A stretch of 24,416 nucleotides of DNA from GCA-2861595 sp035525365 (lineage in GTDB: Bacteria; Actinomycetota; Acidimicrobiia; Acidimicrobiales; GCA-2861595), in NCBI GenBank assembly GCA_035525365.1, contig DATLEK010000048.1, positions 1 through 24,416 of the forward strand, written 5' to 3'. How positions within the stretch are numbered: position 1 is the first letter of the stretch; each line of letters starts with the position of its first letter. Both the position numbers and the translations under genes were made by a program. The notes under the pieces were generated by a model. The model was given only the letters and a program-made list of their open reading frames with translations, made no database searches and was not told the DNA's origin. Shown here piece after piece: positions 1 to 6,331 of this stretch.

Positions 1-1
1 G

Positions 2-1276
2 CTGTTCGACGACCTGGTCTGGCGGGGCCTCGTGCACGACGTCACCGATCCCGCGCTCGGCGATCTGCTCGGGGCCGGGCCGCTCACGGCCTACCACGGC
101 ATCGAGCCGACGGCGGACAGCCTGGCCGTCCACCACCTGCTCGGGATCATCGGGATGATCCGCCTCCAGCAGGCGGGCCACCGCGTGCTCGCCCTCGTCG
201 GCGGCGGCACGGCCATGGTCGGTGACCCCTCGGGCAGCTCGGGCGAGCGGAGCCTGCTCGACCTCGAGGAGGTCAAGGCCAACGTCGAAGGGGTGCGCTC
301 GCAGATGGAGCGCCTGCTCGAGCAGGCCGGCGGGCCCACCCCCGTACGGGTGATCGACAACAGCGAGTGGCTCTGGCCGTTGGGCCTCATGGAGTTCCTG
401 CGCGACATCGGCAAGCACTTCACCGTCAACGCCATGCTGGCGAAGGAGTCGGTGCGCGCCCGCCTCGAGGAGCGCGAGCAGGGGATCTCCTTCACCGAGT
501 TCAGCTACATGCTCCTGCAGGCCTACGACTTCCTCCACCTGTTCGACACCCATGGATGCCGACTGCAGCTGGGCGGCAGCGACCAGTGGGGCAACATCGT
601 CATGGGCGCCGATCTGGTGCGCCGGGTGCGCGGTGAGCAGGTCTTCGGCCTCACGACGCCGCTTCTGGTCGATGAGCACGGCGGAAAGCTGGGCAAGACC
701 GAAGCCGGCGCCGTTTGGCTCGACGCCGCCCGCACCAGTCCCTACCGGCTCTACCAGTACCTGCTGAACACGGCCGACACGCAGGTCGGCACCCTCCTGC
801 GAGCCTTCACCCTGCTGCCCCGCGAGCGGATTGAAGGGCTCGACGCCGCCACCGCCGAGCACCCTGAGCGACGGGAGGGCCAGCGGGCTCTGGCCCAGGC
901 CGTCGTCTCACTGGTCCACGGCGCGGCGGAGGCGGAGCGGGCCGCCCACGCCGGCGCCGTGCTGTTCAGCGAGGACATCGCCGGCCTCGACGAGGCCACC
1001 CTGCTCGACGTGGTGGCCGAGGCGCCGGTCACGACCATGCCCCGCTCTTCATTGGCCGACGCCGGCCTGTCACTGATCGATGCGCTGCAGGCGACGGAGA
1101 TGACACCGTCCAAGTCGGCAGCCCGCAGAGCCATCGACCAGGGTGGCGCCTACGTGAACAACCGCCGCATCGCCGACGTCGACCAGGCCCTGACGGTCGC
1201 CGACCTCCTGCACGACCGCTACGTGATCCTGCGCAAAGGCAAGCGCGACCACCATCTCCTCCGCTTCGAGGCCTGA
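2..1276 (+). CDS. tyrS: Tyrosyl-tRNA synthetase, 5' end outside the window
   Basis: Cytoplasmic class I aminoacyl-tRNA synthetase that charges tRNA-Tyr with tyrosine. The frame is open to the left edge and residues before the first internal GTG (position 32) already match the family (LFDDLVWRGLV), so the true start lies outside the window. Visible landmarks are the EPTADSL nucleotide-binding segment, GGGTAMVGDPSG, YDFLHLF, the tyrosine-site block LQLGGSDQWGNI, the KMSKS-type loop KLGKTEAGAVWLD, and a C-terminal S4 RNA-binding domain beginning near TPSKSAARRAI. The HIGH motif is odd: at 125-136 it reads A-V-H-H, where family members usually have H-I/V/L-G-H. It converges on the HIT gene, with two hairpins between them. 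Family assignment is firm. Confidence 0.96.
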   Translation: MFDDLVWRGLVHDVTDPALGDLLGAGPLTAYHGIEPTADSLAVHHLLGIIGMIRLQQAGHRVLALVGGGTAMVGDPSGSSGERSLLDLEEVKANVEGVRSQMERLLEQAGGPTPVRVIDNSEWLWPLGLMEFLRDIGKHFTVNAMLAKESVRARLEEREQGISFTEFSYMLLQAYDFLHLFDTHGCRLQLGGSDQWGNIVMGADLVRRVRGEQVFGLTTPLLVDEHGGKLGKTEAGAVWLDAARTSPYRLYQYLLNTADTQVGTLLRAFTLLPRERIEGLDAATAEHPERREGQRALAQAVVSLVHGAAEAERAAHAGAVLFSEDIAGLDEATLLDVVAEAPVTTMPRSSLADAGLSLIDALQATEMTPSKSAARRAIDQGGAYVNNRRIADVDQALTVADLLHDRYVILRKGKRDHHLLRFEA

Positions 1277-1306
1277 CTCCAGTTGCCAGCCTCCGGGCGG
1301 CTTTGA

Positions 1307-1341
1307 CGGCAGGATCCGTCGCTATTCGACGGATTTTGCCG
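1307..1341 (+). terminator. Hairpin after tyrS, likely transcription terminator
   Basis: Positions 1307-1321 pair with 1327-1341 around a 5-nt loop (CTATT). All 15 pairs form in plus-strand RNA, two of them G-U, which would be mismatches in minus-strand RNA. It begins 31 nt after the tyrS stop. There is no T-run after the stem, so this is a structure-based call. Confidence 0.5.
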
Positions 1342-1388
1342 CCAGAACAAGTGGGGCAAGGCAGCCGGCCAACTAGTCGGAGCTTTCG

Positions 1389-1425
1389 TCGGCAAAAAGG
1401 TTCGGATATCGGCCCTTTCTGCCGA
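1389..1425 (-). terminator. Hairpin after the HIT gene, likely terminator
   Basis: TCGGCAAAAAGG (1389-1400) pairs with CCTTTCTGCCGA (1414-1425) around a 13-nt loop. The one imperfect position is A-C in plus-strand RNA but G-U in minus-strand RNA, so the 12-bp stem is complete only in the direction of the HIT gene, whose stop is 31 nt away. It lacks a canonical downstream T-run. The rest of 1277-1455 shows no gene. Confidence 0.42.
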
Positions 1426-1455
1426 GAAAAAACGCTGGTCCAGTTGGGCGGCGGC

Positions 1456-1869
1456 TCAGAGGGCGCAGGCAATGCGCGCCGCCACGTCGGCCATCTCCGC
1501 CTCGGACGCGTAACGCTGGCGGGGCCAGAAGAAGCCGCGGAGGCCGTCTCCTTTGGTGCGCGGGACTACGTGGACGTGGAGGTGGGGGACGCTCTGGCTC
1601 ACCACGTTGTTCATGGCCACGAAGGTGCCCTGGGCGGCCATGGACGAGGTGACCGCGGCGGCCACTCGGCGGACGGCGTGGAAGAACGGCGCGGTTAAAT
1701 CAGAAGGAAGGTCGAGCAGAGTCTCGTGGTGGGCCCGGGGCACGACCAGCACGTGGCCGGGGAAGAGGGGCCGCTGTTCCAGGAAGGCCACCACCTTTTC
1801 CTCGGCCATCACGAGATGGGCACGGACATCGCCGGCAACGATGGCGCAGAACGTGCAGGCGTCGCCCAT
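1456..1869 (-). CDS. HIT-family nucleotide hydrolase/transferase
   Basis: A 137-residue histidine-triad protein. These dimeric cytoplasmic enzymes hydrolyse nucleoside phosphoramidates, AMP-lysine or dinucleoside polyphosphates; the substrate cannot be told from sequence. The signature HLHVHVVPR contains the triad H96-x-H98-x-H100, with His98 as the expected nucleophile. An N-terminal CTFC pair (C5, C8) followed by a conserved FPGHVLVVP segment is typical of zinc-binding HIT proteins. Length is normal. The ATG at 1869 has no Shine-Dalgarno sequence, but a TAGGCT -10-like box lies 9 nt upstream, so translation may be leaderless or nearly so. It is divergent from the DUF3151 region and convergent with tyrS. 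Confidence 0.93.
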   Translation of the reverse strand: MGDACTFCAIVAGDVRAHLVMAEEKVVAFLEQRPLFPGHVLVVPRAHHETLLDLPSDLTAPFFHAVRRVAAAVTSSMAAQGTFVAMNNVVSQSVPHLHVHVVPRTKGDGLRGFFWPRQRYASEAEMADVAARIACAL

Positions 1870-1878
1870 GGGGCGGTG

Positions 1879-1884
1879 AGCCTA
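1879..1884 (-). promoter_or_regulatory. Candidate -10 box (TAGGCT) of the HIT gene
   Basis: TANNNT element on the minus strand, 9 nt before the HIT ATG. It shares the TA step at 1883-1884 with an opposing -10-like box. No convincing -35. Confidence 0.35.
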
Positions 1885-1888
1885 CGAT
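1883..1888 (+). promoter_or_regulatory. Candidate -10 box (TACGAT) upstream of the DUF3151 leader
   Basis: TACGAT is followed by exactly 6 nt and then the ATG at 1895, the geometry of an actinobacterial leaderless transcript starting on the A of ATG. Predicted from sequence only. Confidence 0.4.
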
Positions 1889-1894
1889 CGCACC

Positions 1895-2043
1895 ATGCCG
1901 ATCTCCCGGCGGGGCCCCAACCCCGCCTCCTCGCCGAAGGCGGGGACCCCAACCCCGCCCGACGCCGTGATGCCGATCTCCCGGCGGGGCCCCAACCCCG
2001 CCTCGTCGCCGAAGGCGGGGCCCCATCCCCGCCTGGTGCCGTG
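1895..2043 (+). repeat. 75/74-bp tandem duplication with four GC hairpins
   Basis: Unit 1 spans 1895-1969 and unit 2 spans 1970-2043, each beginning ATGCCGATCTCCCGG. Four near-identical hairpins of the form GGCGGGG-n-CCCCGCC lie at 1908-1927, 1939-1959, 1983-2002 and 2014-2033. The sequence at the DUF3151 start (ATGTCCGACTCTCC) looks like the eroded beginning of a third unit. Confidence 0.85.
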
Positions 2044-2044
2044 A
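1895..2044 (+). CDS. Possible 49-codon leader ORF built from a duplicated unit
   Basis: The ATG at 1895 opens a 49-residue frame made of two tandem units, each starting MPISRRGPNPASSPKAG, and ending in a TGA whose last base is the first base of the DUF3151 ATG (TGATG, 2042-2046). The likely -10 box is 6 nt before the ATG. The peptide is rich in Pro, Ser and Arg and matches no family I know. The arrangement would allow a leaderless leader peptide translationally coupled to DUF3151. It may equally be a non-coding repeat that stays open by chance, because the unit length (75) is divisible by three. Confidence 0.3.
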   Translation: MPISRRGPNPASSPKAGTPTPPDAVMPISRRGPNPASSPKAGPHPRLVP

Positions 2045-2481
2045 TGTCCGACTCTCCTGTCACCCTCTCGTCCGGCTTGCCGGAGACTGTTCTTCCGCCG
2101 CCGTCCCCGGAGGCCGCCTCACGACTGGAAGCGGCGCTGGCGGAGCCGCCGGAGCGCCGGCGGGACGCGGTGGCGAGTGTGGTTGCCACCTTCCCCGCCT
2201 ATCTCGACGGGTGGGCCCGGCTCGGCGAGCTGGCCCGGGACGACGTGGAGGCCTACGCCTGCTTCCGCGTTGGGTACCACCGGGGGCTCGATGCCCTGCG
2301 ACAGGCCGGGTGGCGCGGCTCGGGGTACGTCCGATGGAGCCGCGAGCCGAACCGGGGGTTCCTGCGGGCGGTGGAGGGGCTTCGCCAGTCGGCGGCGGCC
2401 ATCGGCGAGGGGGCCGAGGAGGAGAGGTGCGCTCAGTTCCTCCGCCAGCTCGACCCTGAATGGCGGGGCCTGCCGGCCTGA
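2044..2481 (+). CDS. DUF3151 family protein
   Basis: A 145-residue soluble protein of the actinobacterial DUF3151 family; its function is not known to me. The recognisable core runs from the LDGWARLGELA region through DDVEAYACFRVGYHRGLDALR and a W-R-G-S-G-x-V-x-W segment to REPNRGFLRAVEGLRQSAAAIGE and ERCAQFLRQLDP. The frame stays open upstream through the tandem repeat, but conserved sequence begins only after the ATG at 2044, so that start is preferred; a GTG directly before it is also in frame. There is no obvious Shine-Dalgarno, and the overlapping TGATG suggests coupling to the upstream leader frame. It lies 21 nt before the proline catabolism gene. Confidence 0.85.
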   Translation: MSDSPVTLSSGLPETVLPPPSPEAASRLEAALAEPPERRRDAVASVVATFPAYLDGWARLGELARDDVEAYACFRVGYHRGLDALRQAGWRGSGYVRWSREPNRGFLRAVEGLRQSAAAIGEGAEEERCAQFLRQLDPEWRGLPA

Positions 2482-2502
2482 TCTCTGCGTGAGCTGACAC
2501 AG

Positions 2503-5500
2503 GTGCTCTCGCCGGCAGACCGTGACGTCACCGCCTTGGCCCGCACGATCGCGGACCTCGGTGAGGGCGAGAAGGCCAACGTCTACAAGATGTCGTGGTG
2601 GAGCGAGCGCATGCTCGGCTACGCCATGTCCCACCCGTCGTTCCGCACGCAGTTGTTCCGCTTCGTCGACGTCTTCCCGGCCACGACGGGCGACGCCGAC
2701 GTTCTGCGTCACGTGGACGAGTACTTCGAGGGCACCGATGCCCCGCGGGTGCTGGAGCTGGGGATCGACGTTGCCGACCACCTCCCGATGGGCGACCGCG
2801 TCACCGCGGCGGTGGCCCGGCGCAACATCGAGCGCATGGCCAGGCAGTTCATCGTCGGCCAGACCCCCGGCGAGGCCGTGGCCGGACTGCATCAGCTGTG
2901 GCGCCACGGGAGCGCCTTCACCGTCGACCTGCTCGGCGAGAAGACCCTCACCGAAGCCGAGGCCGACCGCTACGCCGCCCGGGTGGACGAACTCATCCGA
3001 GCCCTTCTGGCCGGCACGGCCTCGTGGGCACCCGACGGCCATCTGGAGCGCGACGACCGTGGTCCGTTGCCCCGAGCCAACATCAGCATCAAGCCGACGG
3101 CGTTGTCGTCGAAGTACGCCCCCCTCACCCGCGACGAAGGTCTGGCCCAGGCAAGAGCCCGGCTGATGCCACTGCTCCGGTTGGCCGCTGACGAGGGCGC
3201 CTTCGTCTGGTTCGACATGGAGAGCTACGACATCAAAGACCTCACTCTCGAGCTGTTCCGCTCGCTCGTGGAGGAGCCCTCTCTCGCCCACCTGCACACC
3301 GGGGTCGTGCTGCAGGCCTACCTGAAGGAGTGCCGGCTCGACCTCGCCGATCTCGTCGCCTGGGCCCACGGATTGGACCGACCCACGCCTGTAGGCGTCC
3401 GGCTGGTGAAGGGCGCCTACTGGGACGCCGAGACGATCACCGCCCACGCCGAGGGATGGCCGGTGCCGGTGTTCCTGGACAAGGACGAGACCGACGCCAG
3501 CTTCGAGCGCTGCACCCGGCTGCTGCACGACCATCACGACACGGTGCGGGCCGCTTTCGGGTCACACAACCTGCGGTCGTTGGCCTACGCCGTCTCCTAC
3601 GCCCGTGCCAACGGCATTCCGGATACCGGCTACGAGCTGCAGATGCTGTACGGGATGGCGGAGCCCATACAGGCCGCCATCCGGCGCCTCGGCCTGCGGC
3701 TACGCATCTACGCGCCGGTCGGTGAGCTGGTGCCGGGCATGGCCTACCTGGTGCGCCGCCTGCTGGAGAACACCTCCAACGAGAGCTTCGTGCGCCAGCG
3801 CTTCGCCGAGGGGAGAGAGATCGAAGAGCTGATCGCACCGCCCCAGGTCGACAAGCTTCCCGATCCGGAAGTGCCGACTCCCAGAGAACCGACAGATGCG
3901 CACGCCGTCGTCGCCGCTTTCGAGGACATAGGGGGCGGAAACGGCCCGCTATGGACTCGCAACGCCGGGGGCTATCGTCCCGAGCCGCCGGCCGAGTGGC
4001 GGCGGAACACTGTGAGGACCGAGTTCGCCGCGGCGGTGGCCGGCGCCGATCCCAGGGCGCAAGGTCGCCGGCCGATCGAAGTACCGGCCGTCATCGCCGG
4101 CGAGCGGGTGAGCACCGCCGGTTCCATCGCATCGGTTGACCCGGGTGATCCGGAGTGCCTCGTCGCCACCTCGGCGTCGTGCCAGCCGGCCGAGGCCGAC
4201 GCCGCCGTTGAGGCGGCGATGAAGGCGTGGCCGGCGTGGCGGCGTGCGCCGGCGGTGGATCGCGCCGCCGTCCTCTTCCGTGCCGCCGACTGGATGCGCA
4301 CCCGCCGTGCAACGCTGGCTGCGCTGGAGGTGTTCGAGGCAGGAAAGCCATGGGCTGAGGCCGATGGCGACATCTGTGAGGCCATCGATTTCTGCGAGTA
4401 CTACGGCCGCCAGATGCTGCGCCTGGACCGCGGGGGAGAGGTGGCCTCGCCGCCGGGGGAATCCAATTGGATGCACTACCAGGGCAAGGGCATCGGCGTG
4501 GTCATCGCCCCGTGGAACTTCCCGCTGGCCATCCCCACGGGAATGGTCGTGGCCGCCCTGGTCGCCGGTAACGCCGTGGTGCTCAAGCCGGCGGAGCAGA
4601 CTCCCGCCACCGCCTACCGTCTGGTCGAAGCCCTCGAGGCCGGCGGTCTTCCTCCCGGGGTGTTGAACTTCCTTCCCGGCGTCGGGGAAGAGGTGGGCGC
4701 CCGGCTGGTCGAGCACCCGGACGTGTCCTTCATCGTGTTCACCGGATCGAAGGCGGTCGGGCTGGCCATCAACCAAACGGCCGCCGTGCACGGTGAACGC
4801 CAGCGCCACGTCAAGCGGGTGGTGGCCGAGATGGGCGGCAAGAACGCGTTGATCGTCGATGCCGACGCCGATCTGGACCAGGCCGTTCCGGCCATTGCCA
4901 GCTCCGCTTTCGGCTACGCCGGCCAGAAGTGCTCGGCGGCGTCCCGTCTGGTGGTCCTCGACGCGGTGTACGACGAGCTGGTGGGCCGCCTGGTGGGGCA
5001 CAGCCGCGAGCTACGGGTGGGGCATCCCAGGGAGATGGCGGTGAAGCTGGGGCCCGTGATCGACGAGGAGGCCTGGACGCGGGTCCGGAGCCATGTCGAT
5101 CGGGCAGGAGCAGAGGGCACGGTTCTGCTCGGTGGGACCGAGGTCCCGCGGGAGGGATGGTTCATAGGCCCCACCATCGTCGGTGACATCGCACTCGATT
5201 CATCCCTCGCCCGGGACGAGATCTTCGGTCCGGTCCTCACCGTGTTGCGGGCCGAGGACCTCGAGCATGCCGTCAGCATCGCCAACGACACCGGGTACGC
5301 CCTCACCTCCGGCATCTTCTCCCGTTCTCCGACAAGCATCGCCTATGCCTCGGCGGAGCTGCGGGGTGGAAACGTCTACGTGAACCGCTCCATCACCGGT
5401 GCCGTCGTCGGGCGCCAGCCCTTCGGCGGGTACGGGATGTCCGGAGTCGGCTCCAAGGCCGGCGGCCCCGACTACCTGCTGCAGTTCCTCGATCCCCGGG

Positions 5501-5574
5501 TGGTCACCGAGAACACGATGCGCCAGGGTTTTGCCCCCGACGACGTGGGCGAGCCGGGCCGGAGCGCTGGCTAG
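2503..5574 (+). CDS. putA: Bifunctional proline dehydrogenase / delta-1-pyrroline-5-carboxylate dehydrogenase
   Basis: Oxidises proline to glutamate: an FAD-dependent PRODH domain makes P5C, and an NAD(P)-dependent aldehyde dehydrogenase domain oxidises glutamate semialdehyde. The PRODH part (roughly residues 90-440) shows SIKPTALSSKY, WFDMESYDIKDL, LQAYLKECRLDL, VRLVKGAYWDAE, HNLRSLAYA and YAPVGELVPGMAYLVRRLLENTS-type blocks. The ALDH part (roughly 510-1010) shows APWNFPLAIP, LKPAEQTP, FTGSKAVG, the general base Glu776 in AEMGGKN, the catalytic Cys810 in GYAGQKCSAASR, and EIFGPVLTV. At 1023 residues it has the PutA catalytic core without an N-terminal ribbon-helix-helix repressor domain, so it should not autoregulate. 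It starts with GTG after a weak Shine-Dalgarno. Its TAG overlaps the stop of the convergent carbonic anhydrase gene. Confidence 0.95.
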   Translation: MLSPADRDVTALARTIADLGEGEKANVYKMSWWSERMLGYAMSHPSFRTQLFRFVDVFPATTGDADVLRHVDEYFEGTDAPRVLELGIDVADHLPMGDRVTAAVARRNIERMARQFIVGQTPGEAVAGLHQLWRHGSAFTVDLLGEKTLTEAEADRYAARVDELIRALLAGTASWAPDGHLERDDRGPLPRANISIKPTALSSKYAPLTRDEGLAQARARLMPLLRLAADEGAFVWFDMESYDIKDLTLELFRSLVEEPSLAHLHTGVVLQAYLKECRLDLADLVAWAHGLDRPTPVGVRLVKGAYWDAETITAHAEGWPVPVFLDKDETDASFERCTRLLHDHHDTVRAAFGSHNLRSLAYAVSYARANGIPDTGYELQMLYGMAEPIQAAIRRLGLRLRIYAPVGELVPGMAYLVRRLLENTSNESFVRQRFAEGREIEELIAPPQVDKLPDPEVPTPREPTDAHAVVAAFEDIGGGNGPLWTRNAGGYRPEPPAEWRRNTVRTEFAAAVAGADPRAQGRRPIEVPAVIAGERVSTAGSIASVDPGDPECLVATSASCQPAEADAAVEAAMKAWPAWRRAPAVDRAAVLFRAADWMRTRRATLAALEVFEAGKPWAEADGDICEAIDFCEYYGRQMLRLDRGGEVASPPGESNWMHYQGKGIGVVIAPWNFPLAIPTGMVVAALVAGNAVVLKPAEQTPATAYRLVEALEAGGLPPGVLNFLPGVGEEVGARLVEHPDVSFIVFTGSKAVGLAINQTAAVHGERQRHVKRVVAEMGGKNALIVDADADLDQAVPAIASSAFGYAGQKCSAASRLVVLDAVYDELVGRLVGHSRELRVGHPREMAVKLGPVIDEEAWTRVRSHVDRAGAEGTVLLGGTEVPREGWFIGPTIVGDIALDSSLARDEIFGPVLTVLRAEDLEHAVSIANDTGYALTSGIFSRSPTSIAYASAELRGGNVYVNRSITGAVVGRQPFGGYGMSGVGSKAGGPDYLLQFLDPRVVTENTMRQGFAPDDVGEPGRSAG

Positions 5575-6098
5575 TCGAGGGCCTGCACGCTGCGCTGGTG
5601 CCGTTGGGCCAGGTCGGCGTAGTAGCCGGAGTTGGTGCGTACCCAGTCCTCACCGGGGGATCCTTCGACCGGGCGGCGGATGTCGGCTGGAACTCCCGCG
5701 GCCAGGAAACCGTCGGGGATGACGGCATCGGAGGGAACCAGCGAATGGGCCGCGACCATGGCGCCGGCGCCGATGGTGGCGCCGTCGAGGACGGTGGAAC
5801 CGTTGGCGACCATGCAGCCCTCACCGAGAACGGCGCCGTGGACGAGGCACAGGTGGCCCACGGTGGCGTTGGCGCCCACCTCGGTGACGGTGCCCGGGCG
5901 GCCGTGCAGCACCGCTCCGTCCTGGACGTTGGCGCCGGCGCGCACGATCACCTGAGCGCAGTCGCCCCGCAGGACCGCGCCGTACCAGACCGATGCCCCG
6001 GCCTCCACCACCACGTCTCCCACGACCGTCGCCGTCGCCGCCACGAAAGCGTCGGGGTGGATGTTGGGGGACTTGCCTTCGAAGGAGTACAGCGCCAT
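5571..6098 (-). CDS. Gamma-class carbonic anhydrase family protein
   Basis: A 175-residue left-handed beta-helix protein built from hexapeptide repeats, for example the run around ATVVGDVVVEAGASVWYG and the later GEGCMVANGSTVLDGATI. His65 (VLHG), His82 (TVGH) and His87 (LVHG) match the three metal ligands of the gamma carbonic anhydrase/YrdA/PaaY group, which forms trimers with metal at subunit interfaces. Reversible CO2 hydration is likely, but many family members are weakly active, so the substrate is not certain. The frame runs further upstream, but MALYSFEGK is the natural family start; it has no Shine-Dalgarno, and a TACTGT box lies 7 nt before the ATG. It is convergent with putA and divergent from rnd. 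Confidence 0.9.
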   Translation of the reverse strand: MALYSFEGKSPNIHPDAFVAATATVVGDVVVEAGASVWYGAVLRGDCAQVIVRAGANVQDGAVLHGRPGTVTEVGANATVGHLCLVHGAVLGEGCMVANGSTVLDGATIGAGAMVAAHSLVPSDAVIPDGFLAAGVPADIRRPVEGSPGEDWVRTNSGYYADLAQRHQRSVQALD

Positions 6099-6105
6099 GC
6101 CGACG

Positions 6106-6111
6106 ACAGTA
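6106..6111 (-). promoter_or_regulatory. Candidate -10 box (TACTGT) of the carbonic anhydrase gene
   Basis: Minus-strand TANNNT element 7 nt before the ATG at 6098, consistent with a leaderless or near-leaderless transcript. No clear -35. Confidence 0.38.
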
Positions 6112-6164
6112 CCTACTTCTGCGCCTTCCGACTGGCTCCGCGCCCATCTCACCGAACGCCGTCC

Positions 6165-6196
6165 GCCTCCGCTGGTGCGGTGGGGAGGCTTTTTTT
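6165..6196 (+). terminator. Rho-independent-type terminator upstream of rnd
   Basis: GCCTCC (6165-6170) pairs with GGAGGC (6184-6189), directly followed by seven T (6190-6196), which is striking in this GC-rich sequence. A nested CCGC/GCGG pairing is possible in the loop. It points rightward although the nearest gene to its left is on the other strand, so it would stop read-through from putA across the carbonic anhydrase gene, or end a short unannotated RNA. Confidence 0.55.
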
Positions 6197-6210
6197 CGGC
6201 ATGATGTGCG

Positions 6211-6236
6211 GCTGGCGGGTAACCCCACCCGCTGGC
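6211..6236 (+). other. Inverted repeat in the rnd upstream region
   Basis: Ten positions (6211-6220) pair with 6227-6236 around a 6-nt loop (AACCCC), including two G-U pairs in RNA. It sits between the T-tailed hairpin and the palindrome over the candidate -10 box. Role unknown. Confidence 0.35.
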
Positions 6237-6238
6237 GT

Positions 6239-6257
6239 CGCCGGTACAGTACCGGCG
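6239..6257 (+). promoter_or_regulatory. 19-bp palindrome over a candidate -10 box (operator-like)
   Basis: CGCCGGTAC-A-GTACCGGCG is a perfect 9-1-9 inverted repeat. The TACAGT at 6245-6250 inside it fits a -10 box and lies 9 nt before the ATG at 6260. A site like this over a promoter suggests a dimeric repressor; the regulator is not identifiable here. Confidence 0.4.
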
Positions 6258-6259
6258 GC

Positions 6260-6331
6260 ATGCCCGAAGCCCCGGACCGCCTCGAGCTGCGACCTGAGCC
6301 GGCACGGGTAGCGGAGCCGGCGGCGCCATGA
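6260..6331 (+). CDS. Possible 23-residue ORF coupled to rnd
   Basis: Begins MPEAPDRLELRPEP and ends in a TGA that overlaps the rnd ATG (ATGA, 6328-6331). Its ATG lies 9 nt after the candidate TACAGT box, so it may be the first ORF on the mRNA. No known family. The ATGA overlap favours translational coupling, but so short a frame in GC-rich DNA can be chance. Confidence 0.25.
   Translation: MPEAPDRLELRPEPARVAEPAAP

Noticed and set aside
1401..1415. GGCCGATATCC on the minus strand resembling a flagellar sigma factor -10 element.
   Set aside because: No matching -35, no gene downstream in that direction except beyond tyrS, and the bases are better explained as the loop and arm of a hairpin.
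2119..3537. Long open frame on the minus strand opposite DUF3151 and putA (472 codons).
   Set aside because: It is antisense to two well-supported genes and has no recognisable domain; such frames are common in GC-rich coding DNA.
3949..5001. 350-codon minus-strand frame inside putA.
   Set aside because: Antisense to the aldehyde dehydrogenase domain, with His/Gly/Arg-rich translation typical of a shadow frame.
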